This document shows positions 35,584-44,445 of a DNA stretch of 64,000 nt, piece by piece. The number at the start of each line of letters is the position of its first letter. Position 1 is the stretch's first letter. The translations under genes and the position numbers were made by a program. The notes beneath the pieces are model-generated. The model saw only the letters and a program-made list of their open reading frames with translations. It ran no database searches and was not told the origin of the DNA. Origin of the DNA: Desulfobulbaceae bacterium BRH_c16a (lineage in GTDB: Bacteria; Desulfobacterota; Desulfobulbia; Desulfobulbales; Desulfocapsaceae); contig LADS01000009.1 of NCBI GenBank assembly GCA_000961725.1, forward strand, positions 19,076-83,075. The letters are read 5' to 3'.

Positions 35584-36717
35584 ATGGAAATCGAGCAATA
35601 TTGCTGGGATGAAAGAGAAGGATGGGATAATGACCCGGCAACCGGCAGGGCAGCTGCCGATCTTGTTTTGATTTTCGGCTCCACCCAAGTTGTTACCGGT
35701 TCAAGCTGTGTCGCCCGGTTGCGAGAAGCTTTCCCCAAGGCGAGGATGATCGGGTGCACCACCGCAGGCGAAATCGTCGGGACGAATGTTTCCGATAACA
35801 GGCTTATCGCGACAGCCGTCTCATTTCGGTCAACGTCAATCCTGGGCGCCTGCGTATCTACCCATGACTATCCGAACATTGTCGAAGCCACCAAGGCCCT
35901 GGCAGGAAAAATTCCGCGTGAGGGATTGCGACATCTGTTCGTCCTGGCGGACGGGCTGTTGACCAACGGCAGTGACATTGTACGGGGCCTCAATGAAATG
36001 CTGTCTGCCGAAATACCGGTAACAGGCGGTCTTGCCGGCGATGGCATGAATTTCAAAAACAGCTATATCGTTTTTGACGGGCAGGTGCTTTCCTCATCGA
36101 TTGCCGCAATTGGTTTCTATGGCGACAAGGTGAAAATCGGCTTTGGTTCGAGCGGCGGTTGGGTGCCCTTCGGGCCGGAGCGCCTGATAACCAGATCGCG
36201 CGGCAATGTGCTCAGTGAACTGGATGGTCATTCCGCCCTTGAGTTATACAAAAAATATCTCGGTAAATATGCCGACCAGTTGCCGGCGGCAGGCTTGCTT
36301 TTCCCTCTCTCCATTCTCTCGGACGATACGGAGGAGGCCTTTGTGCGCACCATTATGTTCGTCGATGAAAAAAATCAGAGCCTGGGGTTTGCAGGCGATG
36401 TTCCAACCGGCAGTTATGCCAGATTCATGCGGGCGGTTCCCGATGACCTGATTGACGGCGCCGCAGAGGCGGCAAAAATTTCGAAAGGCCCGGGGGGAGA
36501 CGCCCCGGAACTCTGTATTCTTATCAGTTGTGTGGGGCGGAAAGCGGTACTCAAGCAGTTGACCGAAGAAGAAACCGAGAGTGTCGAGGAATCGTACCGG
36601 ACCAGACCGGTCATGACCGGCTTTTATTCTTATGGGGAGATTGCCCCTTTTCGCCCTGGTGACAGGGTGATGCTGCATAACCAAACAATGACCATCACGA
36701 CATTTTCAGAGGAGTAA
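35584..36717 (+). CDS. FIST-domain sensor protein
   Basis: 377 residues. FIST_N covers about 25-220 (GCTTAGEIVG and GGLAGDGMNFKNS) and FIST_C about 225-370 (LCILISCVGRKAVL). The domain is thought to bind small ligands such as amino acids. No membrane segment, so cytoplasmic. A hybrid histidine kinase starts 2 bases downstream; the FIST protein is probably its ligand-binding partner or co-sensor. Confidence 0.92.
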   Translation: MEIEQYCWDEREGWDNDPATGRAAADLVLIFGSTQVVTGSSCVARLREAFPKARMIGCTTAGEIVGTNVSDNRLIATAVSFRSTSILGACVSTHDYPNIVEATKALAGKIPREGLRHLFVLADGLLTNGSDIVRGLNEMLSAEIPVTGGLAGDGMNFKNSYIVFDGQVLSSSIAAIGFYGDKVKIGFGSSGGWVPFGPERLITRSRGNVLSELDGHSALELYKKYLGKYADQLPAAGLLFPLSILSDDTEEAFVRTIMFVDEKNQSLGFAGDVPTGSYARFMRAVPDDLIDGAAEAAKISKGPGGDAPELCILISCVGRKAVLKQLTEEETESVEESYRTRPVMTGFYSYGEIAPFRPGDRVMLHNQTMTITTFSEE

Positions 36718-36719
36718 TC

Positions 36720-38864
36720 GTGCATCGGCTGTTGCGAAGACAATTAAAGCGGCTGGGGAAACGCGGGGTTCATTCCGATTTTCAGCCCTTTGCCGATTTG
36801 GTCGAACAGGCCTATGTCGAGTTCGATGAAACGATCGAGCGTATCCAGCTCTCCCTTGATCTCAGCTCGAAGGAACTGCGGCAGCGCAATGACGACCTTC
36901 GCACGGTATTTCAGGTTTTTCCCGATATCTTTATCTGGCTGGACGCTGCCGGCCGGATTATCGACCTTCGCGGCGGCGCTACGGGCAAGTTCACCAAGCT
37001 GAAAAGGAAGGATCTGGTCGGCCGGTTGATCTGGCGGTCAAGCCTGGTGGACGATCCATCTCCGTTTGAGCAGATGTTCAACACGGGGCGTCAATCGGTC
37101 AGAGAGTTCGTGCGTTCCCGGGATGGCGAGGAAATCTGGTGCGAAATCCGGTTTGTCCCCATCGATAAGAAAAGCACCGTTGTCGCCGTTCGGGATGTTT
37201 CGGAACTGAAGGCCAAAACCGATCAACTTGCGGCGGCGGAAGAGCAGTTCCGCTCCATCTTCGTCAACGCCACGGAAGGCATATTCGTTACCACATTTGC
37301 CGGCCGGATTGTTACCGTCAATCCGGCCTTTGCCGCCATGCTGGGCTACGACAGCCCGGAGCATATAAAACAGTGTATTACCGATATACCGTCGCAGCTG
37401 TATTTCGACCTTGCGGAGCGGCAACAGCTCCTGGACACCCTGATGCGGGAAGGCCGGGTTGAGGATATGGAATTGCGCTTTCGTCACCGCGATGGTTCGG
37501 TCGTCTGGATCGCGGCAAATGTACGGCTGATCAAGAGGGAAGACGAGTACTGGATGGAAGGCGCTCTGCGCGACATAACGAAAAGACGAGAAGCCGAACT
37601 TGCCCTCTATGAGGTAAACAGCCGCCTGGAAGAACGGGTGCGGGAGAGAACGGTCCAGCTGACCCGTGTGAATGAGGATCTGCAGCGGACCTACGAGGAA
37701 CTTCGTCAGGCAAAGGAGCGGGCCGAATCGGCAAATCGGTTGAAAAGCGAATTCCTGGCCAACATGAGCCATGAGATCCGCACCCCTATGAACGGCATCC
37801 TCGGGCTCAGCCAGATAGTGCTCCGCTCACCGACCCTGCCTGAAGAGCATCGGGAGAATATCGATGGGATCTATTCCTCGGGCGAGACGCTTCTGCGCAT
37901 TATAAACGACATTCTGGACATATCGAAGATCGAAGCCGGCAAGCTGACCTTGGATTTCGCGCCGGTCGACCTGCAGGCCCTGGTGGCGGAAGTCATCAGT
38001 ATGATGGGGGTAAGTGCCAGGGAGGGAGTGACGATCCGCCTCGAAAAATCGGACGATCTGCCGGATTGTATCATCACCGATCGGACCCGGCTCCATCAGG
38101 TGCTGAACAACCTGATGGGAAATGCGGTGAAATTCACCAGGAAGGGTTTGGTGCGGTTGACGGTCTGTTGTGCCGGAAAGGTTGAGACCGGAGAAGTGGC
38201 CTCCATTTGTTTCCGCATCGAAGACACCGGGCCGGGGATCGCCCTGGAACAGCAGGAAGAAATTTTCAATCCATTCAGCCAGGGCGACAACTCCATCAAT
38301 CGTGAGTTCGGCGGTACCGGTCTCGGGTTGTCCATCTCGCAAAAAATCGTCAAGCTGCTGGGAGGCAACGAGATTCAGCTGGAAAGCTCTCCCGGAGTTG
38401 GTTCGGCTTTTTCCTTTGTCCTGCCGGTCACCGTGGCGGACAGAACGATACATGAGGCTGTGGAGCCGCAGGATGCCGTCAACTTCGCCGATCGTCCCGA
38501 TATCTGCATTCTAGCCGCCGAAGACTGGGAACTCAACCGGCTGCTGCTCGCCAAGATTCTCGACGATATCGGTCTGCCGAAGGTGACTTTCGTAGGTAAC
38601 GGCCGGGAGGCCATCGAGGCCCTGCTTGCCGGCGAAAAAACCTACTCACTCATTCTGATGGATGTGCAGATGCCGGTCATGGGCGGGATCGAGGCGACCC
38701 GGATAATCCGGAAAACCCATCCGGATATCCCGATTCTCGCGGTGACCGCCCATGCCATGAAGGAAGATCAGCAGCAGTGTCTGGCAGCCGGAATGAATGA
38801 TTACCTTTCCAAGCCCTACAAAATAGAGGAAATTATTGCGGCGCTGAAACGGACATTGGGTTGA
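36720..38864 (+). CDS. Hybrid histidine kinase: PAS-PAS-HisKA-HATPase-REC
   Basis: 714 residues from the GTG at 36720 (AGAGGAG upstream). Two PAS domains (about 60-165 and 170-295), a coiled coil, HisKA with FLANMSHEIRTPMNGI (His near 351), HATPase with DRTRLHQVLNNLMGNAVKFT and GTGLGLSISQ, and a C-terminal receiver with LILMDVQMPVMGG (Asp near 646) and SKPYK. No membrane segment. It is translationally close to the FIST gene, so the two likely form one cytoplasmic sensing unit. The target regulator is not adjacent. Confidence 0.93.
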   Translation: MHRLLRRQLKRLGKRGVHSDFQPFADLVEQAYVEFDETIERIQLSLDLSSKELRQRNDDLRTVFQVFPDIFIWLDAAGRIIDLRGGATGKFTKLKRKDLVGRLIWRSSLVDDPSPFEQMFNTGRQSVREFVRSRDGEEIWCEIRFVPIDKKSTVVAVRDVSELKAKTDQLAAAEEQFRSIFVNATEGIFVTTFAGRIVTVNPAFAAMLGYDSPEHIKQCITDIPSQLYFDLAERQQLLDTLMREGRVEDMELRFRHRDGSVVWIAANVRLIKREDEYWMEGALRDITKRREAELALYEVNSRLEERVRERTVQLTRVNEDLQRTYEELRQAKERAESANRLKSEFLANMSHEIRTPMNGILGLSQIVLRSPTLPEEHRENIDGIYSSGETLLRIINDILDISKIEAGKLTLDFAPVDLQALVAEVISMMGVSAREGVTIRLEKSDDLPDCIITDRTRLHQVLNNLMGNAVKFTRKGLVRLTVCCAGKVETGEVASICFRIEDTGPGIALEQQEEIFNPFSQGDNSINREFGGTGLGLSISQKIVKLLGGNEIQLESSPGVGSAFSFVLPVTVADRTIHEAVEPQDAVNFADRPDICILAAEDWELNRLLLAKILDDIGLPKVTFVGNGREAIEALLAGEKTYSLILMDVQMPVMGGIEATRIIRKTHPDIPILAVTAHAMKEDQQQCLAAGMNDYLSKPYKIEEIIAALKRTLG

Positions 38865-38937
38865 TTCGGTCGAATGTGTGCCGGCGGTGAAACACAAAAT
38901 GGGCCTTGAAAATTTTTAGCAAAACGGCGAGGTGGGA

Positions 38938-40137
38938 ATGGGAGGAGACAGCTATACCGAGGTGAGCAGCAGGTCCTGGTTCAGTCGCATTGGTGGAGCA
39001 TTTAAAGGCATTGTGATCGGCCTGGTACTGATGGCGGTGGCTTTTGGCCTGCTTTTCTGGAATGAGGGGAGGGCAGTTGAGCGGTACAAAACCCTGAAGG
39101 AAGGGGGCGGAATAGTTCTGTCCGTTGCCATGGACCATGTCGATTCCGGCAATGAAGGGCAATTGGTCCATGTCGTAGGTCGGGCGGATACCGAGGCAAC
39201 TCTTCTTGACCCGGACCTGGGTGTGCAGGCCAGGGCAATCGGCCTTATCCGCAAAGTCGAGATGTATCAGTGGCAGGAGAGGAGCAAGAGCGAGACCCGG
39301 AAGAAGCTCGGCGGCGGCGAGGAAACAGTCACCACGTACAGCTACGCCAGGGAGTGGGCGGGACGAGCCATTGATTCGGCACATTTCAAGAAGCCGGAAG
39401 GTCACGCCAATCCTGCTCGGATGGCCTATGAATCGAAGACGGTCATAGCTGACGATGTGCGGCTGGGGGCCTATCGATTGCCGGATTTCCTGGTGAGGAA
39501 AATAGGCAACGAAACGCCGCTGACGCTCGACACAAACTTCAAGCCGCCGCACAACATGCCCGGTACGATTCACCGTGAGAACAACGGCTTTTATTTCGGG
39601 ACCAACCCCGATACTCCGCAGGTCGGCGATTTGCGAATAGAATACAAAGTAGTCCTGCCGGCGGATATAAGTCTTGTGGCCCGTCAGATGGGATCGAGTT
39701 TTGCGCCATACCAGGCCTCGGCCGGTGGCACGATCGAGCTGCTGGAGATGGGAATTAAAGACGCAGAAACCATGTTTCAGCAAGCACAACAGACCAGCAC
39801 CATCATGACATGGATTGTCAGGTTTGTCGGTTTTCTGCTCATGGCGCTTGGGATGAACCTGGTACTTGCTCCCCTTGCGGTGTTTGCCGATGTGGTGCCG
39901 GCCGTTGGTTCTATTGTCGGGGCCGGGACAAAATTTATCTCGACTCTCCTTGCTGGGGCAGTTTCTTTCATCACCATCGGTATCGCCTGGATGGTCTACC
40001 GTCCGTTGCTCGGGGTCGCATTGGTGGGTATTGCCGGCGCAATAGCATTTTTGCTTTTCAAAAAGGCACAAAAAATTGAACCGGCAATGCCTCCGCCGGT
40101 ACCACCGGTCGGCCCACCCCCTGTGCCTGGCGGTTGA
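38938..40137 (+). CDS. TMEM43-family membrane protein
   Basis: 399 residues from the ATG at 38938 (GAGGTG upstream; a GTG two codons earlier is in frame). An N-terminal helix (about 22-43) is followed by a large domain with the TMEM43 pattern (FGLLFWNEGRAVERYKTLKEG; LGVQARAIGLIRKVEMYQWQE), and three or four helices from about 290 to 385. The tail is proline-rich. Bacterial relatives of this human nuclear-membrane protein are not characterised. Confidence 0.8.
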   Translation: MGGDSYTEVSSRSWFSRIGGAFKGIVIGLVLMAVAFGLLFWNEGRAVERYKTLKEGGGIVLSVAMDHVDSGNEGQLVHVVGRADTEATLLDPDLGVQARAIGLIRKVEMYQWQERSKSETRKKLGGGEETVTTYSYAREWAGRAIDSAHFKKPEGHANPARMAYESKTVIADDVRLGAYRLPDFLVRKIGNETPLTLDTNFKPPHNMPGTIHRENNGFYFGTNPDTPQVGDLRIEYKVVLPADISLVARQMGSSFAPYQASAGGTIELLEMGIKDAETMFQQAQQTSTIMTWIVRFVGFLLMALGMNLVLAPLAVFADVVPAVGSIVGAGTKFISTLLAGAVSFITIGIAWMVYRPLLGVALVGIAGAIAFLLFKKAQKIEPAMPPPVPPVGPPPVPGG

Positions 40138-40287
40138 ACCGCGACCACTTGTACTTCAAAGATCGGTTCATCTCGAGGGTTTTCGCCCGGCGCGATATCG
40201 TCTCTTGGTCGACCACAGCCAGCCCGGTCATCGACCAGTTCTTAGGTGAAGGGGGGCTGGTTGAGAGAATTAATTCGAGGCGGAACA

Positions 40288-41559
40288 CTACCAGGCCGAA
40301 GAAGAATGAACCTGGGCCATGGCCCGGCTAGCGGTCCTGCCTTTTTGACTGCATGCTCTGTGCAGGTTTTCGTCGAGTCTTGCCAGAAACTGTTCGGTGG
40401 TCAACCAGGACTGGTCGGGGCCGACGAGAACGGCCAGATCCTTGGTCATGAAGCCCGATTCGACGGTATCGACACAGACTTTCTCCAGGGTTTCGGCAAA
40501 GCGCATGACGTCAGGGGTGTCGTCAAACTTGCCGCGATACCACAATCCCCTCGTCCAGGCGAAGATCGAGGCGATCGGGTTGGTCGAAGTTGCCTTCCCC
40601 TTCTGGTGCTCGCGGAAGTGGCGGGTGACCGTGCCGTGCGCGGCTTCGGCTTCCACCGTACCGCCGTCTTCGGTGAGCAGCACCGAAGTCATCAGGCCGA
40701 GCGAGCCAAAGCCCTGCGCCACCGTATCCGACTGGACATCGCCGTCGTAGTTCTTGCATGCCCAGACAAAGCCGCCCGACCACTTCAGGGCGGAAGCGAC
40801 CATGTCGTCGATCAGCCGGTGCTCGTAGGTGATGCCTGATGCTTTGAAGCTGTCGGCGAATTCGGCTTCGAAAACCTCCTGAAAGATGTCCTTGAAGCGG
40901 CCATCGTATTTTTTCAGAATGGTATTCTTGGTGGATAAATAAACCGGCCAGCCGAGGCTGAGGCCGTAGTTTAAACACGACCGGGCAAAGCCGCGGATTG
41001 AAGCGTCGAGGTTGTACATGCCCATGGCACAGCCGGGGCCGGTGAAGTTGAAGACCTCATGTTCCACCGGTTTGCCGCCGTCCTCCGGTTCGAACTTCAT
41101 GGTCAGCCGACCGGCGCCGGGGACGAGAAAATCGGTGGCTTTATACTGGTCGCCGAAGGCATGGCGGCCGATGACGATCGGTTTGGTCCAGCCCGGTACC
41201 AGCCGGGGAATGTTCTTGCAGATGATCGGCTGACGAAAGACGGTGCCGCCGATGATGTTGCGGATGGTGCCGTTGGGCGATTTCCACATTTTTTTCAGGC
41301 TGAACTCCTTGACCCTGGCCTCGTCGGGGGTGATGGTTGCGCACTTGACGCCGACCCGGAATTTCCTGATCGCCTCCGCTGCATCGACCGTTACTTTATC
41401 CTCCGTTTGGTCCCGATACTCGACCGAGAGATCGTAATACTTGAGATCGACATCGAGATAAGGCAGGATCAGCTTATCCTTGATGAACTTCCAGATGATT
41501 CGGGTCATTTCATCGCCGTCGAGATCGACGACGGGGTTGTGCACTTTTATTTTTTCCAT
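40288..41559 (-). CDS. icd: Isocitrate dehydrogenase, NADP-type, eukaryote-like homodimeric
   Basis: 423 residues from the ATG at 41559, chosen because GAGGA sits seven bases upstream. Type II (eukaryote-like) IDH features: [16 protein letters not shown] near the start, [16 protein letters not shown], and [51 protein letters not shown] carries the cofactor loop. It oxidises isocitrate to 2-oxoglutarate. Last gene of the acnB-kor-icd run, 19 bp after korC. Its C-terminal tail ([13 protein letters not shown]) is not part of the usual fold. Confidence 0.95.
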   Translation of the reverse strand: MEKIKVHNPVVDLDGDEMTRIIWKFIKDKLILPYLDVDLKYYDLSVEYRDQTEDKVTVDAAEAIRKFRVGVKCATITPDEARVKEFSLKKMWKSPNGTIRNIIGGTVFRQPIICKNIPRLVPGWTKPIVIGRHAFGDQYKATDFLVPGAGRLTMKFEPEDGGKPVEHEVFNFTGPGCAMGMYNLDASIRGFARSCLNYGLSLGWPVYLSTKNTILKKYDGRFKDIFQEVFEAEFADSFKASGITYEHRLIDDMVASALKWSGGFVWACKNYDGDVQSDTVAQGFGSLGLMTSVLLTEDGGTVEAEAAHGTVTRHFREHQKGKATSTNPIASIFAWTRGLWYRGKFDDTPDVMRFAETLEKVCVDTVESGFMTKDLAVLVGPDQSWLTTEQFLARLDENLHRACSQKGRTASRAMAQVHSSSAW

Positions 41560-41578
41560 TTTCATTCCTCGTGTTTTT

Positions 41579-42124
41579 TTACGCGGCACACCGTTTGCCA
41601 AGCTCAAAGCCAAGATCGAGTGCCCGGCTGTTGCCGTCCATGAACGACGGCGGAAACTTGCCCGCCAGCACCTTCAACACCGACTCCTTCTGCACCGCCG
41701 GATACATGCCGAGCAGGGCTCCAAGCACGCTGATGTTAAACACCACCGGCGTGCCGATTTTATCAAGCACCTCCTGGTAGAGGTTCAGCTCGACCTGGTG
41801 GGCATCAACCTTGCGTGCGGTTTTTACGAACCGGGTATCGGTGATCAACAGGCCGCCGGGTCTGATAATCGAGCTGTAGGTGTTATACGCCTCCTGGGTC
41901 AGGCAGATAAGCACGCCCGGCTGGAAGGCCTTGGGGATATTTATCCGCTGCCGGGAGATGATCACATCGCTGCGCGTTGCGCCGCCCCGGGCTGCGGCCC
42001 CGTACGACTGCGACTGCACCGCCTCGAGATTTTCATACAGCACCGCCGCCTCGCCGAGGATGATCGCCGCACTGATCAGGCCCTGGCCGCCCGAGCCGGT
42101 AAAGACTATTTTTTGACTTTCCAT
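41579..42124 (-). CDS. korC: 2-oxoglutarate:ferredoxin oxidoreductase, gamma subunit
   Basis: 181 residues from the ATG at 42124 (AGAAGAGG upstream). [21 protein letters not shown] and [18 protein letters not shown] are the gamma-domain motifs. It is 5 bp after korB. Because it lies between acnB and icd in one operon, 2-oxoglutarate is the likely substrate (inference from context). Confidence 0.88.
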   Translation of the reverse strand: MESQKIVFTGSGGQGLISAAIILGEAAVLYENLEAVQSQSYGAAARGGATRSDVIISRQRINIPKAFQPGVLICLTQEAYNTYSSIIRPGGLLITDTRFVKTARKVDAHQVELNLYQEVLDKIGTPVVFNISVLGALLGMYPAVQKESVLKVLAGKFPPSFMDGNSRALDLGFELGKRCAA

Positions 42125-42128
42125 ATCG

Positions 42129-42941
<813 letters not shown>

Positions 42942-42942
42942 A

Positions 42943-44091
42943 TTACACCCCCTCCCCCTGGATAACCCTCAGCGTTTGCTTGATATCCTTGTCCGTTATC
43001 AGGCGGCCGTCGACCCGGTTGATGAGATAGATCCGGCGAGGGTCGTCCACCGCCAGTTTCACCGAATTGATCAACTGCCCCATGTTCATCTCGACCACCC
43101 CGACCACCTCGGCCTTTGCCACATATTCCCGCACCAGCTGAGCCGGGAAAGGCCAGATGGTCTGCAGCTCGAGGAGGCCGATCTTTTCGCCCCGCCGCCG
43201 GAGATGCTCGACCACGCTGAGAGCCGAACGGGCCGACGAGCCGTAGCTGATCAGAACGGTCCGGGCATCGTCCAGATAGTACGGCACGTGATGGGCGATG
43301 GCGTTGGCGGCGTAATCGATCTTCTTGACCAGATGGTGGACAAGATCATGCACCACTTCCGCCTTGTCGGTAGGGAAGCCCCACATGTCGTGATAGAGCC
43401 CGGTGACGTTGTAGCGGTGCACCCCGCCGAAGTCGCTCATCGGCAGCCGGCCGTCTTCGCGCGGCAGGTAAGGGTGATAGTTGACCCCTTCCCGGACGCT
43501 GGTGCGCAGCCGGTCGACCAGTTCGACCTCGCCCTGCTCGGGGATGATGAGTTTTTCCCGCATATGGCCGACGATCTCGTCGAACAGCAGGATGACCGGG
43601 GTCCGGTAGGTCTCGGCGATGTTGAAGGCCTCGACCGTCATCTTGAACACATCCTGGTGATTGGAGGCGGTAAGCGTCACGATCGAATGGTCACCGTGCG
43701 TTCCCCACCGGGCCTGGTTGACATCGCCCTGGCTGACATGGGTCGGGTTGCCGGTCGACGGCCCGCCGCGCTGGACGTTGGCGATGACGCAGGGGATCTC
43801 GGCCATTACCGCGTAGCCGAGCGATTCCTGCATCAGCGAAAATCCCGGACCGCTGGTCGCCGTCATCACTTTGCGGCCGGTCAGCGAGGCGCCGATGATC
43901 GCGCACATCGAGGCGATCTCGTCTTCCATCTGGATAAATTTCTTGCCCGCTTCAGGGAGCCTGGCCGAAAGGGTTTCGGCGATCTCCGTCGACGGAGTGA
44001 TCGGGTAACCTGCGAAAAAGTCGAGCCCGGCGTACATCGCCGCCAGCGCGCAGGCCTCGTTGCCCTGGACAAAACATATTTCCTGTGCCAT
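42943..44091 (-). CDS. korA: 2-oxoglutarate:ferredoxin oxidoreductase, alpha subunit
   Basis: 382 residues from the ATG at 44091, whose A is the last base of the korD stop (TAATG). The start region FVQGNEACALAAMYAGLDFFAGYPITPSTEIAE and TSGPGFSLMQESLGYAVMAEIP are pyrimidine-domain motifs. RGGPSTGNPTHVSQGDVNQARWGTHGDH is the substrate-binding region of 2-oxoacid oxidoreductases. Clear family, substrate by context. Confidence 0.92.
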   Translation of the reverse strand: MAQEICFVQGNEACALAAMYAGLDFFAGYPITPSTEIAETLSARLPEAGKKFIQMEDEIASMCAIIGASLTGRKVMTATSGPGFSLMQESLGYAVMAEIPCVIANVQRGGPSTGNPTHVSQGDVNQARWGTHGDHSIVTLTASNHQDVFKMTVEAFNIAETYRTPVILLFDEIVGHMREKLIIPEQGEVELVDRLRTSVREGVNYHPYLPREDGRLPMSDFGGVHRYNVTGLYHDMWGFPTDKAEVVHDLVHHLVKKIDYAANAIAHHVPYYLDDARTVLISYGSSARSALSVVEHLRRRGEKIGLLELQTIWPFPAQLVREYVAKAEVVGVVEMNMGQLINSVKLAVDDPRRIYLINRVDGRLITDKDIKQTLRVIQGEGV

Positions 44092-44315
44092 TATCTCTTC
44101 CCCTCGCTGTCGGAATCCTCGGTGAACACTTCTATCGCCAGATCCGGACAGGTCTTCTCGCACAGCCTGCAGGCGATGCACTGTTCCGGGCGGGCGACCG
44201 CCGCCTTATCTTCTTTATCCAGAACCAGGACGTCTTTCGGGCACATCGCCACGCAGATGCCACAGCCCTTGCACCAGTCCTGATTGATTTCGTGTTTTTT
44301 CAGTCTCTTAGCCAT
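44091..44315 (-). CDS. korD: 2-oxoglutarate:ferredoxin oxidoreductase, delta (ferredoxin) subunit
   Basis: 74 residues with two [4Fe-4S] motifs: CKGCGICVAMCPKD and CIACRLCEKTCPD. First of the four kor genes. AGGAGG lies upstream of the ATG. It takes electrons from the thiamine-diphosphate centre and hands them to free ferredoxin. Confidence 0.92.
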   Translation of the reverse strand: MAKRLKKHEINQDWCKGCGICVAMCPKDVLVLDKEDKAAVARPEQCIACRLCEKTCPDLAIEVFTEDSDSEGKR

Positions 44316-44342
44316 TGTTTTTGTCTGTTCCTCCTTGCTATG

Positions 44343-44445
44343 AAGCTTTAAGCTGTCAGCTTTCAGCGGTCAGCTTAAAGCTTTTCTGCCTTGCCGCTTG
44401 CGGCCTTATTTTCTAGCTGATCGCTGACTGCCGACCGCTGACAGC
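44343..44445. repeat. Inverted-repeat cluster running into the 3' end of acnB
   Basis: aagctttaagctg (44343-44355) is the exact reverse complement of 44371-44383. Further copies of the core cagc(g/t)gtcagc occur at 44350-44376 and 44413-44445. The second group lies inside acnB and codes its last ten residues, AVSGRQSAIS. This style of short, degenerate cagctgtcagc repeat is common between genes in this group of bacteria (recalled, not searched). Confidence 0.7.

Noticed and set aside
40138..40287. Short ORFs between the TMEM43 gene and icd
   Set aside because: Frames at 40134-40331 (plus) and 40058-40288 (minus) have no Shine-Dalgarno site or family pattern; this is probably just the gap between converging genes.
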